Source: Candidatus Bathyarchaeota archaeon (GTDB taxonomy: Archaea; Thermoproteota; Bathyarchaeia; Bathyarchaeales; Bathycorpusculaceae). From it: a stretch of 6,736 nt of DNA. Below, piece by piece: positions 6,368 to 6,736 of this stretch. The stretch covers positions 1 through 6,736 of the forward strand of contig DAOVIH010000059.1 of assembly GCA_030673805.1 (NCBI GenBank), given 5' to 3'. How positions within the stretch are numbered: the stretch's first letter is position 1; each line of letters starts with the position of its first letter. Made by a program: the position numbers and the translations under genes. The notes under the pieces were generated by a model, which was not told the origin of the DNA, made no database searches, and was given only the letters and a program-made list of their open reading frames with translations.

Positions 6368-6442
6368 CGCCCTGGCCGGGATTTGAACCCGGGTCGAGCG
6401 GGCGACAGCCGCTTATACTAGACCGGACTATACTACCAGGGC
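6368..6442 (-). tRNA. tRNA-Asp (anticodon GTC)
   Basis: The minus strand folds into a complete intron-less cloverleaf. It has an acceptor stem GCCCTGG/CCAGGGC, a D arm with GTAT/GTAT (including G-T pairs) and the GG pair in its loop, an anticodon stem AGCGG/CCGCT around loop CTGTCGC (anticodon GTC at loop positions 3-5), a four-base variable loop, and a T arm CCGGG-TTCAAAT-CCCGG. The discriminator base is G, as expected for Asp. CCA is not encoded, since C and then six T follow. GTC reads both Asp codons (GAC and GAT). Confidence 0.96.
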
Positions 6443-6623
6443 TCTCATAGATTTGAGACGTCGAGAAGCATAGTGTAGATTTTTCTTATTTAAGCTTAAT
6501 TGTCTTTTCAGCTAATTTATTGGAGAAGCGGTCTGCTAACTTAAGAAAGAAGAGGGACATGCACGCGTATAAGATTAGGAGTTTCTTAAATAGATAAGTA
6601 ACGGAAACTTCAAGGGTGATAAA
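6443..6623. promoter_or_regulatory. Divergent promoter region between tRNA-Asp and the membrane-protein gene
   Basis: No gene is seen in these 181 bp. For the tRNA, a minus-strand TATA-like TTAAATAAG (6485-6493) lies about 47 bp from the mature 5' end, allowing a leader of about 20 nt; it overlaps a 10-bp palindrome TTAAGCTTAA (6490-6499). For the downstream gene, TTTCTTAAATAG (6582-6593) is a TATA candidate about 35 bp before the ATG. GGTGAT (6615-6620), three bases before the ATG at 6624, is a good archaeal ribosome binding site. Confidence 0.4.
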
Positions 6624-6736
6624 ATGTATATTTGGTTTCTATTTTGCGTATTAGCTGTGATTTCAATAACACCACTTCATTTTTTATCAGTTGAACATCT
6701 GAAACTTCAAGAAAAATATGGAAAGAACAAAGGAAC
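6624..6736 (+). CDS. N-terminal fragment of a membrane protein, cut by the window edge
   Basis: Thirty-seven codons are present before the sequence ends. The protein opens with a hydrophobic segment (about residues 3-22, YIWFLFCVLAVISITPLHFL), followed by a charged stretch, VEHLKLQEKYGKNKG. The pattern suits a first transmembrane helix with no clear cleavage site. The start is supported by GGTGAT three bases upstream. The VEHxxLQEKYGK pattern recalls small archaeal membrane proteins of the isoprenylcysteine/phospholipid methyltransferase type, but too little is visible to assign a function. Confidence 0.65.
   Translation, partial: MYIWFLFCVLAVISITPLHFLSVEHLKLQEKYGKNKG

Noticed and set aside
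6559..6597. 12-codon plus-strand frame (MHAYKIRSFLNR) preceded by GAGGG
   Set aside because: It is too short to judge and overlaps the TATA candidate of the next gene. A leader peptide is possible, but nothing supports it beyond one purine-rich match.
1..6736. CRISPR array, insertion sequence, integrase or attachment site at the tRNA
   Set aside because: No spaced direct repeats, transposase or integrase motifs are present, and no duplicate of the tRNA 3' end was found in the window.

Overview
The window looks like chromosomal DNA from an archaeon, most likely a non-halophilic member of the TACK group such as a Bathyarchaeia-like lineage. The lineage guess is inference and not proven. The archaeal call rests on an Nre-family DNA-repair gene with a terminal PCNA-binding motif, a tRNA-Asp with no encoded CCA and a T6 stop signal, short AT-rich TATA-like elements close to start codons, and GGTGATCC-type ribosome binding sites that match the 3' end of archaeal 16S rRNA. 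Base composition is moderate and even. I see no insertion sequence, CRISPR array or phage gene.

Layout from left to right: (1) an nre gene on the minus strand (48-1418). (2) A 167-bp divergent promoter region with a 9-bp inverted repeat. (3) An ornithine cyclodeaminase/mu-crystallin family gene on the plus strand (1586-2595), broken by a one-base deletion just before its conserved catalytic Asp. (4) Converging on it, a two-gene minus-strand operon: a P1B-1 copper-transporting ATPase (3227-5308) and, four bases downstream, a small protein fusing an HMA metal-binding domain to a thioredoxin-like domain (2629-3222). (5) A 263-bp divergent regulatory region (5309-5571) holding a 16-bp perfect palindrome, an 8-bp inverted repeat around the ATPase TATA candidate, and a short hairpin. 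(6) A short QueG-like double [4Fe-4S] protein on the plus strand (5572-6327). (7) tRNA-Asp(GTC) on the minus strand (6368-6442). (8) The first 37 codons of a membrane protein on the plus strand (6624 to the window edge).

The most interesting unit is the copper operon. The ATPase has exchanged the usual N-terminal HMA domain for a YHS/TRASH-like cysteine domain. The HMA domain is supplied separately, attached to a thioredoxin fold with a CPIC active site. The two genes look translationally coupled, because the ribosome binding site of the second overlaps the stop codon of the first. The inferred working model is a copper exporter with a dedicated redox-capable metallochaperone, probably controlled through the palindromes upstream. 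No regulator gene lies in the window. The other genes appear to be unrelated housekeeping or metabolic neighbours.
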